Positions 1-9,001 of a stretch of DNA of 64,000 bases are shown piece by piece. This DNA is from Micromonospora chersina. Lineage in GTDB: Bacteria; Actinomycetota; Actinomycetes; Mycobacteriales; Micromonosporaceae. The notes below the pieces were generated by a model, which saw nothing but the letters and a program-made list of their open reading frames with translations, ran no database searches and was not told where the DNA came from. The stretch spans positions 6,510,001 through 6,574,000 of the forward strand of contig NZ_FMIB01000002.1 in assembly GCF_900091475.1 (NCBI RefSeq), read 5' to 3'. How positions within the stretch are numbered: position 1 is the stretch's first letter; every line of letters begins with the position of its first letter. Made by a program: the position numbers and the translations under genes.

Positions 1-408
1 CGGCTCCACCGGGATCATCGCGGTGAGCAGCCGGGGGATCGCGTTGCGGGCGGCGTCCGCCGCGACCTCGCCGAGGCCGCCCGGCAGCGCCGCGTGGCTG
101 GCCGCCAGCCGCAGCGACAGCAGCGTCCAGCCGGCCAGCGCGGCCACCGACAGCGGCGCCACCAGCCACGACGGCAGGCGCCGGGCCGCCACGCTGACCA
201 GCACCGAGCCGACCGCGGCGCCGGCCGTGAGGCGGGTCAGCAGCGGATCCGCGTACACCCGGCCGAGCACCACGCCGGCCAGGGAGATCATGACGATCAG
301 CGCCAGCGGCACCGGCACGGCCCGCAGCACCCGCGCCGCGACGCCACCGGTCCCGCCGTCCGGCCCGGCCGGCGCGTCGACCGCCGGACGCGGCGGGGCC
401 GCGGTCAC
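1..408 (-). CDS. Transglutaminase-type membrane protein (TgpA/DUF3488-like), N-terminal part only
   Basis: This is the first 136 codons of a minus-strand gene cut by the window edge. The visible part has a short Pro/Ala-rich N-terminus followed by several hydrophobic helices, for example around PVPLALIVMISLAGVVLG, which fits the membrane-embedded N-terminus of TgpA-type proteins. The transglutaminase core would lie outside the window and is not seen. It starts at GTG 408 (or GTG 411), overlapping the stop of the DUF58 gene by four bases, so it is probably translationally coupled. In actinobacteria a MoxR ATPase, a DUF58 protein and a transglutaminase protein commonly form one operon, and that context carries most of the weight of this call. 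Confidence 0.65.
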   Translation of the reverse strand, partial: MTAAPPRPAVDAPAGPDGGTGGVAARVLRAVPVPLALIVMISLAGVVLGRVYADPLLTRLTAGAAVGSVLVSVAARRLPSWLVAPLSVAALAGWTLLSLRLAASHAALPGGLGEVAADAARNAIPRLLTAMIPVEP

Positions 409-1613
409 CACCGGCGGATCCCGTCCCACTCGGCGGCGAACCCGGCGCCGTCGGCGGCGTCCACCACGACCAGGCCCGCCACGCCGGCCGCCGTGGGCTC
501 CGGCGCGCCGAACATCCCCACCACCACCGAGGGGTACGCGCCGCGCAGCGCGCCGACGTGCCCCAGGTCGCCGCGGGCGCCCGGCCCGGTGAGGAAGACA
601 AGCGTGTCGCCGAGCCGGTCCTGCCGCAGCCGGGTCAGCGCGGCCCGCAGCACGTCCTCCCCACCGTCGGCAAGCTCCGCCGCGGCGAGCCGATCCAACG
701 GGTCGCGCGGCGCCTCCAGCCCGGCGTGCCCGCCGCGGCGCGGGGATCCGGAGCCGTCCGTGCCTCCGGCCGGCTCCTCGGGGGCGGGCGCGACGACCAG
801 CAGGCTCACCGGCAGGTCCTCCCGGATCGCGGCGGCGACCACCGACGCCGCCGCCTCGCAGCCCGACTCGAACGACTCGGCCACCCCGGCGTCCCGGTCC
901 GGGTGGGCGGCCGCCCGGTTGTCCAGCACCACCACGAGCCGGGGCAGGCTGGTGTCCACGTTCTCCCGCACCATCAGCTCGCCCACCCGGGCGCTGGTCC
1001 GCCAGTGCACCCGGCGCAACTCGTCACCCACCACGTACTCGCGCAGCGAGTCGAAGGTGATCGAGCCGTGCGGCACGCTGTCGACCCGCCCGTCCAGGCT
1101 CCGGCCGGCGCCGGTCGGCACCGCCGACAGTGGATGGATGCGCGGGTGCACCCACACCGGCACCATCTCCCCGTACGAGCGCGCCAGCGCCACCAGGCCC
1201 AGCGGGTCGCGCCGGGTCACCCGCAGCGGACCGACCGGCACCACGCCCCGGCGCCGGGTCGGCACCGGGTAGCGCACCTCGGTGTCCCGGCCGGGGCGCA
1301 GCCGCAGCACCGGCACCGGCACCAGGCGCCCGCCGCAGCGGTCCTCGGCCAGCAGGTTCGCCGCCCGCAGCCGGCCCGTGTTGCGCACCGTCAGCACCAT
1401 GGCCGCCGGCTCGCCCCGGGCCACCCGGTCCGGGTCGGCCACCCGCTCCACCGTCAACCGGGGGCGCCAGGCCGCGGTGACCAGGGCGTACCCGACCGCG
1501 ACGCCGGCCGCCGCGCCCAGCACGGTCAGCTCCGGGTACGCGTACCGGAAGCCGACGCCGAGCAGCACGACGGCGGCCACGAGCAGCCCGACGCCGCGGG
1601 CGGTGATCCCCAC
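405..1613 (-). CDS. DUF58 domain protein
   Basis: This is a 402-residue protein with two closely spaced hydrophobic segments at the N-terminus (about residues 8-50), then a beta-rich region, then the DUF58 signature around residues 190-230 (REYVVGDELRRVHWRTSA). The C-terminal half resembles a degenerate von Willebrand A fold (LVVVLDN). DUF58 proteins are partners of MoxR ATPases and are thought to act at the membrane in maturation or quality control of envelope proteins; the exact role is unknown. It starts with GTG three bases after the MoxR stop codon and overlaps the downstream transglutaminase gene, so all three look like one transcription and translation unit. Confidence 0.85.
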   Translation of the reverse strand: MGITARGVGLLVAAVVLLGVGFRYAYPELTVLGAAAGVAVGYALVTAAWRPRLTVERVADPDRVARGEPAAMVLTVRNTGRLRAANLLAEDRCGGRLVPVPVLRLRPGRDTEVRYPVPTRRRGVVPVGPLRVTRRDPLGLVALARSYGEMVPVWVHPRIHPLSAVPTGAGRSLDGRVDSVPHGSITFDSLREYVVGDELRRVHWRTSARVGELMVRENVDTSLPRLVVVLDNRAAAHPDRDAGVAESFESGCEAAASVVAAAIREDLPVSLLVVAPAPEEPAGGTDGSGSPRRGGHAGLEAPRDPLDRLAAAELADGGEDVLRAALTRLRQDRLGDTLVFLTGPGARGDLGHVGALRGAYPSVVVGMFGAPEPTAAGVAGLVVVDAADGAGFAAEWDGIRRW

Positions 1614-1616
1614 CGG

Positions 1617-2612
1617 TCAGCCGTGGACCGGGGCGGGCTGGCCCGACGGCAGCGGCACCGGCACCGAGGCGACCGCCTGGCGCAGCACGTCGGCAGCGGT
1701 CACCCCGCGCACCTGCGCGTCCGGGGTGAGCAGCAGCCGGTGCGCGAAGACCGGCTCGACAAGCGTCTTCAGGTCCTCCGGCATGATCCAGCCCCGCCCG
1801 TCGATCAGCGCGTACGCGCACGCCGCCCGGGTCAGCGCGATCACGCCCCGAGGGCTGACCCCGACCCGCACCTGCGGGTGGGTGCGGGTCGCCGCGGCCA
1901 GCCGCACCGCGTACGCGTAGAGCGGCTCGGCGATGTGCACCCGCCGGGCCATCTTCACCATCTCGCCGACGGTGGCCGTGTCGGTGACCGCGGTGAGCGA
2001 GTCGGGGGAGCGCAGGGTGGCGCCCCGCAGCACCTCCACCTCGACCGCCTCGTCCGGGTAGCCGACGGACAGCTTCACCAGGAACCGGTCGAGCTGGGCC
2101 TCGGGCAGCCGGTAGGTGCCGTCCATCTCCACCGGGTTCTGGGTGGCCACCACCAGGAACGGTTGTGGCACCGGGTGGCGTACGCCGTCCACGGTGACCG
2201 TGCGCTCCTCCATCACCTCCAGCAGCGCCGACTGGGTCTTCGGCGAGGCCCGGTTGATCTCGTCGGCGATCACGATGTTCGCGAAGACCGGCCCCGGGTG
2301 GAACTCGAAGCCCCGGGTGGCCTGGTTGAAGATGGTCACCCCGGACACGTCCGAGGGGAGCAGGTCCGGGGTGAACTGGATACGCCGCCACTGCCCCTTG
2401 ACCGTCGCCGCGATCGCCCGGGCCAGCGTCGTCTTGCCCACCCCCGGCACGTCCTCCAGCAGGACGTGCCCCTGGGCGAACAGGGCGGTCAGCGCCAGCC
2501 GGACCACCTGCGGCTTGCCCAGCACGACCGCGTTGACGTTCTCGGCCAGCCGGGCGGCCAGGGCGGCGAAGCCCTGCACCTCCGGCTGGGTGAGCGGTTC
2601 GTGGGTGTTCAC
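1617..2612 (-). CDS. MoxR-family AAA+ ATPase
   Basis: This 331-residue protein has a Walker A (GVGKTTLA) near residue 50, a Walker B-like IADEINRA, a sensor motif in VVATQNPVEMDGTYRLPEAQ, and the C-terminal MoxR lid. MoxR ATPases are chaperone-like and are often linked to metal insertion or complex assembly with a VWA/DUF58 partner, which is encoded immediately downstream here. I chose GTG 2612 because GAGGAG lies 11 bases before it and the protein then begins just ahead of the conserved domain. The larger open frame extending to 2738 has no domain upstream of this point. The adjacent Fn3 protein gene ends 29 bases upstream on the same strand. Confidence 0.9.
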   Translation of the reverse strand: MNTHEPLTQPEVQGFAALAARLAENVNAVVLGKPQVVRLALTALFAQGHVLLEDVPGVGKTTLARAIAATVKGQWRRIQFTPDLLPSDVSGVTIFNQATRGFEFHPGPVFANIVIADEINRASPKTQSALLEVMEERTVTVDGVRHPVPQPFLVVATQNPVEMDGTYRLPEAQLDRFLVKLSVGYPDEAVEVEVLRGATLRSPDSLTAVTDTATVGEMVKMARRVHIAEPLYAYAVRLAAATRTHPQVRVGVSPRGVIALTRAACAYALIDGRGWIMPEDLKTLVEPVFAHRLLLTPDAQVRGVTAADVLRQAVASVPVPLPSGQPAPVHG

Positions 2613-2641
2613 GGGTGCGGGTGCTCCTCGGTGCGGCGCGG

Positions 2642-5266
2642 TCAGCAGGTGGGCAGGAGGTTGATGTTGTCGCCACCCTCCAGGTTCAGCCAGGCCCACG
2701 GGATGTAGTTTTTGCCCGAGTACTCGACCTGCACCCACCAGGTGCTCTGCTTCTGGTTGTTGTAGATCCAGGCGTCGACGTTCTCACCCTGCTTCTTGCA
2801 GTACGCCTTCAGCCGGGTGCCAGGCTTCGCCCACCCGACCTGCTTGGCGTTGAGCTGCTGCGGCACCGAGAAGATCTCATTGCCGTTGCGGCCGTCCACC
2901 TCCGCATTGCAGTACGTGCGCTGATCGCCGTCCGGACCGTTGTTACAGGTGGCGATCCCGTAGAGCGCGTCCGTGCTCTGCGCCCGGGTCGCGGTGCCCT
3001 TGCCCGCCGCGTTGGTCGCGGTCACCGTCACCGTGTACGCCGTGCCCGGCGTCAGGCCGGTCACCCGCAGGCTGGAGCAGCTCCCGCTCGCCGTCTTGCC
3101 GCCCGTGGCGGCCGAGCAGGTGGCCCGGCCACCGCCCGCGTCCACGGTGAACGCCACCGTCACCGAGGTGGCGTCGGCCGACGAGCCGGTCACCGTGACC
3201 CGGGGCGCGGCCACCGTGCGGGCCGTGGTGCTGGCCTCCGCGCCCGGACCGGCCTCGTTGACCGCCTTCACCTTCACCGTGACGTTCTGCCCGTCACCCA
3301 GCCCGCCGATGGTGGTCTGCACGTCGGTCACCTCGGTGGTCTTCCCGGCGGCCTCCACCACGTACTTCGTCACCGGACGGCCGTTGTCCACGGCCGGCGC
3401 CCACTGCACCGCGATGGTGCCCGGCTGCTCGGCCACCGTGGACGCGCGCAGCTCGGTGGGCGCCTTCGGCACGGTGAACGGCACCACCGTGTTGCTCACC
3501 GGCGACGCCTTCGACCCGGCGCCCTTGTCGCTCACCGCGATCACCGTGAACGCGTACTGCGTGCCGTACTCCAACTGACCCGCCGGGATGACCAGCTCGG
3601 TCTTCGGCGACTCGCCCGCCGGGGCGGTCGCGCCCGCCGAGCTGGCCGTCACCGCGTACTTCGTGACGGTGTTGCCCTGGCCGTTTGCCGCCGGCCACGT
3701 CACCAGCACCGTGCCGTCCGGCCGGGCCTCCGCCGTCACGCTGGCCGGCGGGTCCGGCACGGCGGCGGTCGGCGTCACCGGGTTGCTCCTCCGCGCCGGC
3801 CCGTCGCCCTTGGCGTTCACCGCGTGCACCGCGAACGTGTACGTCTCGCCGTTGGTCAACCCGGTGATCTCCAGGGCACGCTGGTTCGCACCCACCTCGT
3901 GGCGCTGGCCGGCGCCCTCCACCACGTACCGGGTGATCTCGGCGCCGTTGGACGCGGCCGCCTGCCAGCTCACCCGCGCCGACGCGTTCCCCGCGGCGGC
4001 GGTCACCGCGCGCGGCGCGCCCGGCTTGCCCACCTTCGGCTTCTTCGGCGGGGGCGGCGGCGGGGCAACCGGAGGCGGGTCGCCCCCGAGCACGTCGTTG
4101 GCGTACTTGTTGACCTCGCGCACCTGGTTCCGGTCGTCCACCACCTGCGCCGTGGACGAGTTCGGCGGGTTGATGAACAGGTGGTTCTCGCGGACCTCCA
4201 GCTCCATCGGCCCCGGCCGGCCGGAGCCCTTGATGGTGTCCACGAGCTGCCCGTTCGCGTCGAACGAGTAGACCGTGCCGGTGTTCTCGTCGGCGCAGTA
4301 GAACCGGCCCGCCCAGGCCACCGCCGGGCTCAGCCGCTCACCCGCACCCGGCACCGTGAACCGCTGCACCTCGGCGCTGTCGCGGACCACGTGCACCTTC
4401 CGCTCACCGGCCACCGTGACCGGCACCTGCGGCCCGCTGGTGCGCGCCGGCAGGCTCCCCGGAGCGGTCGTCGTCAGGTCGGCCCGCACCGTCCGGCCGG
4501 CCCGCACCGTGACCAGCGAGGTCGAGGTGCGGTCGAGCACCGCGACCCCCTCGTCCAGCGTGGACACCACCAGCTCGTGCGCGGGCTCCGCGACCTCGTA
4601 CGTCTCCACCCGCTTCGGGCTGAGCCCGGCCGGCGGCGCGGCGCCCGGCGTGGCGGGCAGCTCGGCCGCCGTGACCGCCGAGACGGTGCCCTCGCTCGGC
4701 ACCGCGACCCACAGCTTGCCGGCGCCGTCGAACGCCCCACCGGTGATGCCCGGCGGGTAGCGCACCGGCTCGCCCACCGGGGTCAGCGACCGCGGGTCCA
4801 ACTGCCGGACGATGCCCTGCACCGCGTCCACGACGAACGCCGCGTCCTCGTGCAGCGCGACGCTCACGCCGAGACCCGGCGCGGTCGGCGTGGTCGCGGT
4901 GATCTGGAGGGTGGCCAGGTCCAGCGAGCTGACCTGACCGGTGTTCAGGTCGCGCAGGATCAGCAGCCGGTCGGTCTGCGCGACCTGCATCTGGTGCCGC
5001 CGCCCGCCGGGCACCTCCATCCGGGTGTCCACCCGGGCGGTGACCCCGTTGACCCGGGCCAGCTCGCTGCGGCTCGTGCTCCACAACCAGGAGGAGGCGT
5101 CGTAGTTGGCCACCGCGTTGTCGGCGGCGCCCAGCCCGAGCACGGTCAACCCCATGGCGGCCAGCAGCGCTGCCACCGTGCCGATGGTCACCAGCCCGCC
5201 CCGCATCCGGGACCGGGGGCGGGCCGTCTCCGGCCCGGTGCTCGTGACGTCCTCGATGGTGGTCAC
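2642..5266 (-). CDS. Membrane-anchored fibronectin type III protein with beta-propeller-like and SH3-like ends
   Basis: This 874-residue protein has a short Arg-rich cytoplasmic N-terminus, one transmembrane helix at about residues 24-46, an extracellular region of about 300 residues rich in beta-strand repeats that looks like a propeller, a Pro/Lys hinge (PPPPPPKKPKVGKPG), three to four Fn3 repeats (for example NGETYTFAVHAVN and TPGTAYTVTVTATN), and a C-terminal domain with several cysteines ending NLLPTC that looks SH3-like. I chose GTG 5266 because GGGGAGG lies nine bases upstream. It sits directly upstream of MoxR, so it may be a client or surface partner of the MoxR/DUF58 system. That link is inference from gene order; no enzymatic motif is visible. 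Confidence 0.75.
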   Translation of the reverse strand: MTTIEDVTSTGPETARPRSRMRGGLVTIGTVAALLAAMGLTVLGLGAADNAVANYDASSWLWSTSRSELARVNGVTARVDTRMEVPGGRRHQMQVAQTDRLLILRDLNTGQVSSLDLATLQITATTPTAPGLGVSVALHEDAAFVVDAVQGIVRQLDPRSLTPVGEPVRYPPGITGGAFDGAGKLWVAVPSEGTVSAVTAAELPATPGAAPPAGLSPKRVETYEVAEPAHELVVSTLDEGVAVLDRTSTSLVTVRAGRTVRADLTTTAPGSLPARTSGPQVPVTVAGERKVHVVRDSAEVQRFTVPGAGERLSPAVAWAGRFYCADENTGTVYSFDANGQLVDTIKGSGRPGPMELEVRENHLFINPPNSSTAQVVDDRNQVREVNKYANDVLGGDPPPVAPPPPPPKKPKVGKPGAPRAVTAAAGNASARVSWQAAASNGAEITRYVVEGAGQRHEVGANQRALEITGLTNGETYTFAVHAVNAKGDGPARRSNPVTPTAAVPDPPASVTAEARPDGTVLVTWPAANGQGNTVTKYAVTASSAGATAPAGESPKTELVIPAGQLEYGTQYAFTVIAVSDKGAGSKASPVSNTVVPFTVPKAPTELRASTVAEQPGTIAVQWAPAVDNGRPVTKYVVEAAGKTTEVTDVQTTIGGLGDGQNVTVKVKAVNEAGPGAEASTTARTVAAPRVTVTGSSADATSVTVAFTVDAGGGRATCSAATGGKTASGSCSSLRVTGLTPGTAYTVTVTATNAAGKGTATRAQSTDALYGIATCNNGPDGDQRTYCNAEVDGRNGNEIFSVPQQLNAKQVGWAKPGTRLKAYCKKQGENVDAWIYNNQKQSTWWVQVEYSGKNYIPWAWLNLEGGDNINLLPTC

Positions 5267-5411
5267 TGCCGGCTGCCTCCCCGCGTCGGTGGGGGAGGGC
5301 GGCGCGTGCGGTCGACCCTCCCCAGAGCCGGGAGCCATCATAGGGGCCGCTCGGTGCCGGTGGAACCCGCACCGTCCCCCTGTGGACACCGAGCGTGTCG
5401 CTCGTGGCCGG

Positions 5412-8400
5412 TCAGTTGGGCGTCGTGCCGCCCTCCCGGTCGGTGCACACCTGACCCGAGGTGGCGTACGTGTCCGTCGAGTAGACGGCCAGCACCGTGA
5501 AGCAGTAGTCCAGCTTCGGGCTCAACCCGTTCACCGTGTAGCGGGTCTGCCCCGCGTCCACAGTGGCCATCACGCCCAGCTTCTGCCCGGCCCGCCCGCC
5601 GGCCACCACGAACGGCACCCCGCCGCCCGTCGGGTCCGTCCAGGTGACCGTGATCGTGGTGGTGTCGTCCTGCAACCGCAGGTCGCCCGGCGGCGGACCG
5701 CTCACCTTCGGCTTCGCCGCGGTCGGCGCCGGCCCGGGCGGCGGCGCCGGGTCGCGGTTGAGCAGCACCGCGCCCACGCCGACGGCCGCGGCCACCGCGA
5801 CGACCACGGCACCGGCCACCACCGCCACCACCGTCCGGTTGCGGCCGCGCGGCTCCGGCTCCTCCGCCACCGGGTACGCGGCCGGCTGGTGGAACGCCGG
5901 CGGCACCGCCGGCCAGGCCCCCTGACCCGGGTACGGCTCGGGGTCCGGCCGCGTCGACTCCGGGAACTCCAGCAACGCGTCGTATACCGGCAGCGGCCGG
6001 TCCGCCCCGTCCTCGACCTCCGGGACCGGCTCCGGATCCGCCGCCACGGGTGCGTCCACCACCGGCTCGGGACGCGGGTCGGCGGGCCGGTCGAGCGGCT
6101 GCGGCGGCGCAGCGCTGCTCCACGGCGGTGCGGTCATCCCCCAGGGCGGCACCGGCGAGGCGCTGACCGGCGCCGCGGCAGGCGGGCCGCTCACCGGCGG
6201 CGGGTAGCCGGTCGTCGGCGGCCCGCTCACCGGGTACCCGGGCGGGCCACTGACCGGATGAGCGGGCGGGCTGCTGACGGGGTAACCCGGCGGGCCGCTG
6301 ACGGGCTGGCCGGGCGGGCCGCTGACGGGTTGCGGTGGCAGGAGCCCTCCGTGGCCATGCGGCGCGGGGAAGGCCGGGCCGCTGGCGGGCGGGGGCGGGA
6401 AGGGCGCGGCGTTGTCCGGCTGCGGAGGCACGGCCGGCCTACTGGCGGCCGTGGACGGGTGGCTCGCGCCGTCGCCCTGTTGCGTCGGAAACGCCAGGCC
6501 ACTGGGGTGCGGTCCGCTGACCGCCGGTGTGCTGACGGATGGTCCGCTGACGGGCGCGCTGACGGGTGATCCACTGACAGGCGGCGGGTTGACGGGCGTC
6601 GCGCTGACGGGCGGCGCGCTGACTGGCGGTGCGCTGACTGGCGGTGCGCTGACCGGAGGTGCGCTGACCGGCGGCGCATTGACGGGGGGTGCGCTCACGA
6701 GCGAGTTGCTCGGCGGGGGCGCGCTCGCGGGCGGGCTGCTCACCTGAGCGGGGGTGCCGGCACCCGGCGACGACGAGGCAGCGATCCGCTCGGCCTCCTC
6801 CCGGAGCAGCGGGCCGATCTGCTGCACCTGGATGGTCGGCTTGTCCCATCCCGGCGCGGGGGCTGCGGGGGCGCCGCCGCGTTCGCCCACTCCGGAATCC
6901 GGCACGTCCTGAGCGGGGGACACGGGCGTCCGGTGTGGTGGGACGGCCGTCGCGGGTCCGGCTGCTGGTGGGGCCGAGGTGGGTTCCGCGGTCGGAGCAC
7001 CGGACGACGGCGGGGCGGAGACCGGGATGGGCGGTGGCGGAGGAAGCACGCCGGACCCGGGCGGAGCTGAGGTCGGGGCCGGGATCCTCGGCGCCGGCGG
7101 CACGGTCGCCGGGGTCGGTGGAACCATCGGTCCGGGCGCGGAGTTCGGCGCGGCCGGCCCCGGGGCGGGCGCGGGCGGCGTCGACACGGGTCGGACCGGA
7201 GGCGGGATGACCGGCGCCGGCGGCAACGGGATCGACGGCGCGGCGGGCGGCGCGGAGCTGGGCGCGTGCGGCATGGGGTGTGCGGTAGGCGAAGCCGGCG
7301 TCACCGGGGCGGGATTGGGGGTCGACGCCGGGACCACCGGAGGTCGAGAAGCGACCGGCGTTACCCCGGGCGCTGGCGGTACGGCGGTGACCGGCGCAAT
7401 CCCCGGCGCGGGCGGCACCGGCGCCACGGGCGAAATTCCGGGTGCCGGCGTGACCGACGTAACCCCGGGCTGCGGCGACACGGCCGTGGCGGGGGCAACC
7501 CCGGGCGCGGGTGGCACGCCCGTGCCCGGCGGCCCCTCGGGCGCTGGCGGCGCGGCGGCGGGCCGGGGCGCTTCGGTGGGGTCGGCGGCAGGCGGATGGG
7601 GGAACCGGGTCGTCGCCTCCGCTGGCGGCGCCCAGCCAGCATGCGGCCCGCCGACCGGCGCACCCGGCCCGCCCGGCCCGAACGGCTGGGTTGGGGGAGC
7701 GGACGTCGGCGCGGTGACGGCCGGAGGCGGCGGCAGCGGCGCCGAGACGGGGGTGGCGCTGACCGGCACGGGTGGCGGGGGCGGTAGGTGGGTCGCCGGG
7801 CCGGGAGCGGGCGGTGCCCAGGGGGCCGGTCGGGCCGGCCCTGGCGGGGGCGCCCATTCGGCGCCGGGCACCGGCGGGACGGCACCGGGCACCGGCGGGA
7901 CGGCACCGGGCACCGGGGGGACGGCACCGGGCACCGGCGAGACGGCGGTGGGGGCCGGGGGGACCGCAGCAGGCATCGGCGGGACTGCGGCGGGAGCACC
8001 GGCGCCGGGCGGGGCGGGCTGCGACGGGTACGGCTGCTGCACCGCCGGCAGCGACATGGTCGGCCCGGACAGCGCCCCCGGTTCGGGCTGGGGGCCGGCA
8101 GCGGCGCCGGAGCCGCCGGGGTGGGGGCCGGGCGCTACGGGAGCGGCGGCGGAGCCGCCGAGGTAGTGGCGGGCTGCGCGTACCGCGGGGTGGTCCGGAC
8201 CGAGCACGGCGGGCCCGGCGGTGGCCACGCGGGTGTAGTTGCGGCGGGCCTCGTGCCGGTTGCCGAGTTCCTCCGCCACGCCGGCCAGGTCGAAGCTGAG
8301 CGCGAGCATCAGCGGGTCGCTGTCGGTGCGGCGGCGCTCGCCGGCCGCGTACGCCTCTTCGAGGACCCGCCGGGCGGCGGCGGGGTCGTCGGCCTCGCGG

Positions 8401-8576
8401 TGCAGTCTTGCCAGCAGGTGGCCGGTGGCGAGTACGTCGGGGTGGTCCTCACCGTAGGCCGGTCGGGCCGCCGCGATCGCGTCGGCGAGCAGGCGGCGGG
8501 CGGTCGCCAGGTCACCGGCGGAGCGCAGCGCGAGGGCCTGGTGTTGAGCGGCGGTCAGGGGGGAGGGGTGGGACAC
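5412..8576 (-). CDS. Large proline-rich membrane protein with N-terminal TPR-like and C-terminal Fn3 domains
   Basis: This protein has about 1054 residues. The first 160 form helical pairs like tetratricopeptide repeats (AGDLATARRLLADAIAAARP and ARRVLEEAYAAGERRR). A linker of roughly 650 residues follows, nearly all Pro, Ala, Val, Ser and Gly, with short repeats such as SAPPV and VPPVPGA. Then come a basic stop (RGRNR), one transmembrane helix (VVAVVAGAVVVAVAAAVGVG), and a C-terminal Fn3 domain with two cysteines. The topology suggests a cytoplasmic TPR end and an exported Fn3 end. The start at GTG 8576 is uncertain because no good ribosome binding site precedes it. It lies upstream of the Fn3/MoxR operon on the same strand, separated by about 145 bases. 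Confidence 0.75.
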   Translation of the reverse strand: MSHPSPLTAAQHQALALRSAGDLATARRLLADAIAAARPAYGEDHPDVLATGHLLARLHREADDPAAARRVLEEAYAAGERRRTDSDPLMLALSFDLAGVAEELGNRHEARRNYTRVATAGPAVLGPDHPAVRAARHYLGGSAAAPVAPGPHPGGSGAAAGPQPEPGALSGPTMSLPAVQQPYPSQPAPPGAGAPAAVPPMPAAVPPAPTAVSPVPGAVPPVPGAVPPVPGAVPPVPGAEWAPPPGPARPAPWAPPAPGPATHLPPPPPVPVSATPVSAPLPPPPAVTAPTSAPPTQPFGPGGPGAPVGGPHAGWAPPAEATTRFPHPPAADPTEAPRPAAAPPAPEGPPGTGVPPAPGVAPATAVSPQPGVTSVTPAPGISPVAPVPPAPGIAPVTAVPPAPGVTPVASRPPVVPASTPNPAPVTPASPTAHPMPHAPSSAPPAAPSIPLPPAPVIPPPVRPVSTPPAPAPGPAAPNSAPGPMVPPTPATVPPAPRIPAPTSAPPGSGVLPPPPPIPVSAPPSSGAPTAEPTSAPPAAGPATAVPPHRTPVSPAQDVPDSGVGERGGAPAAPAPGWDKPTIQVQQIGPLLREEAERIAASSSPGAGTPAQVSSPPASAPPPSNSLVSAPPVNAPPVSAPPVSAPPVSAPPVSAPPVSATPVNPPPVSGSPVSAPVSGPSVSTPAVSGPHPSGLAFPTQQGDGASHPSTAASRPAVPPQPDNAAPFPPPPASGPAFPAPHGHGGLLPPQPVSGPPGQPVSGPPGYPVSSPPAHPVSGPPGYPVSGPPTTGYPPPVSGPPAAAPVSASPVPPWGMTAPPWSSAAPPQPLDRPADPRPEPVVDAPVAADPEPVPEVEDGADRPLPVYDALLEFPESTRPDPEPYPGQGAWPAVPPAFHQPAAYPVAEEPEPRGRNRTVVAVVAGAVVVAVAAAVGVGAVLLNRDPAPPPGPAPTAAKPKVSGPPPGDLRLQDDTTTITVTWTDPTGGGVPFVVAGGRAGQKLGVMATVDAGQTRYTVNGLSPKLDYCFTVLAVYSTDTYATSGQVCTDREGGTTPN
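6590..6700 (-). repeat. 15-bp coding tandem repeats
   Basis: About seven imperfect copies of a 15-base unit of the form ggcggtgcgctgacc lie within the proline-rich gene. On the minus strand each encodes the pentapeptide VSAPP. The copies differ by one to three bases, so they may vary in number between strains. Confidence 0.7.
7860..7943 (-). repeat. 21-bp coding tandem repeat, four copies
   Basis: Four head-to-tail copies of ggcaccgggcaccggcggga(c) are visible at 7860, 7881, 7902 and 7923, with one to two mismatches in the outer copies. Each encodes a VPPVPGA heptapeptide on the minus strand, in the Pro-rich linker. The near identity suggests recent slippage or expansion. Confidence 0.8.
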
Positions 8577-8808
8577 GTGAGCAATGCTGCCCGGAATCGC
8601 CGGTTCCTCGCTACCCACCCCCCAGCATCCGGTCTCGGCCGCCGTGTCGGGGCGCCAGCCCGGCCGGCTGACCTGGGGATACGCGGCGGCGTGATGGCGA
8701 TGTGCATGATCCACCTGGGCCGTGTACAGTAATGCCCCGTGCGGCCCACCGGGGCGGCCGAACCGGTGAGAAGATCACCTCGGTCGACAGGGTAGGCTGG
8801 ACGAGCAG

Positions 8809-8895
8809 GTCCGGGTGGCGGAATGGCAGACGCGCTAGCTTGAGGTGCTAGTGCCCGTATAGGGCGTGGGGGTTCAAGTCCCCCCTCGGACACCA
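8809..8895 (+). tRNA. tRNA-Leu (anticodon GAG)
   Basis: The acceptor arm GTCCGGG pairs with CTCGGAC, followed by ACCA (CCA encoded). The anticodon stem CTAGC/GCTAG encloses loop TTGAGGT, giving anticodon GAG, which reads CUC. The T-arm is GGGGGTTCAAGTCCCCC. A long variable arm of about 15 bases (TGCCCGTATAGGGCG) is typical of a class II leucine tRNA. The 87-base total fits. No integrase or repeated tRNA 3' end was seen nearby. Confidence 0.95.
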
Positions 8896-9001
8896 GAAGA
8901 TCCCAGCGGTGCGTGGCAAGATCTACACTTGCCCGCACCGTTTGTGTTTCCGGGTCCTAGGGCTCGACTGGTGATCGTGGTGGTCGGGGAGTGGACGCCG
9001 G

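Noticed and set aside
558..2708. Very long plus-strand open frames across the DUF58/MoxR genes
   Set aside because: They are opposite-strand shadows caused by high GC; their translations are Arg/His/Pro-rich and show no domain.
6170..7990. CRISPR-like or satellite array from dense short repeats
   Set aside because: The repeats are direct, contiguous, in frame and encode Pro-rich peptides of one long gene; there are no spacers.
8809..8895. tRNA-Leu as an integration site
   Set aside because: No integrase, no repeated tRNA 3' end and no island-like genes follow it; the unusual cluster starts 10 kb away.
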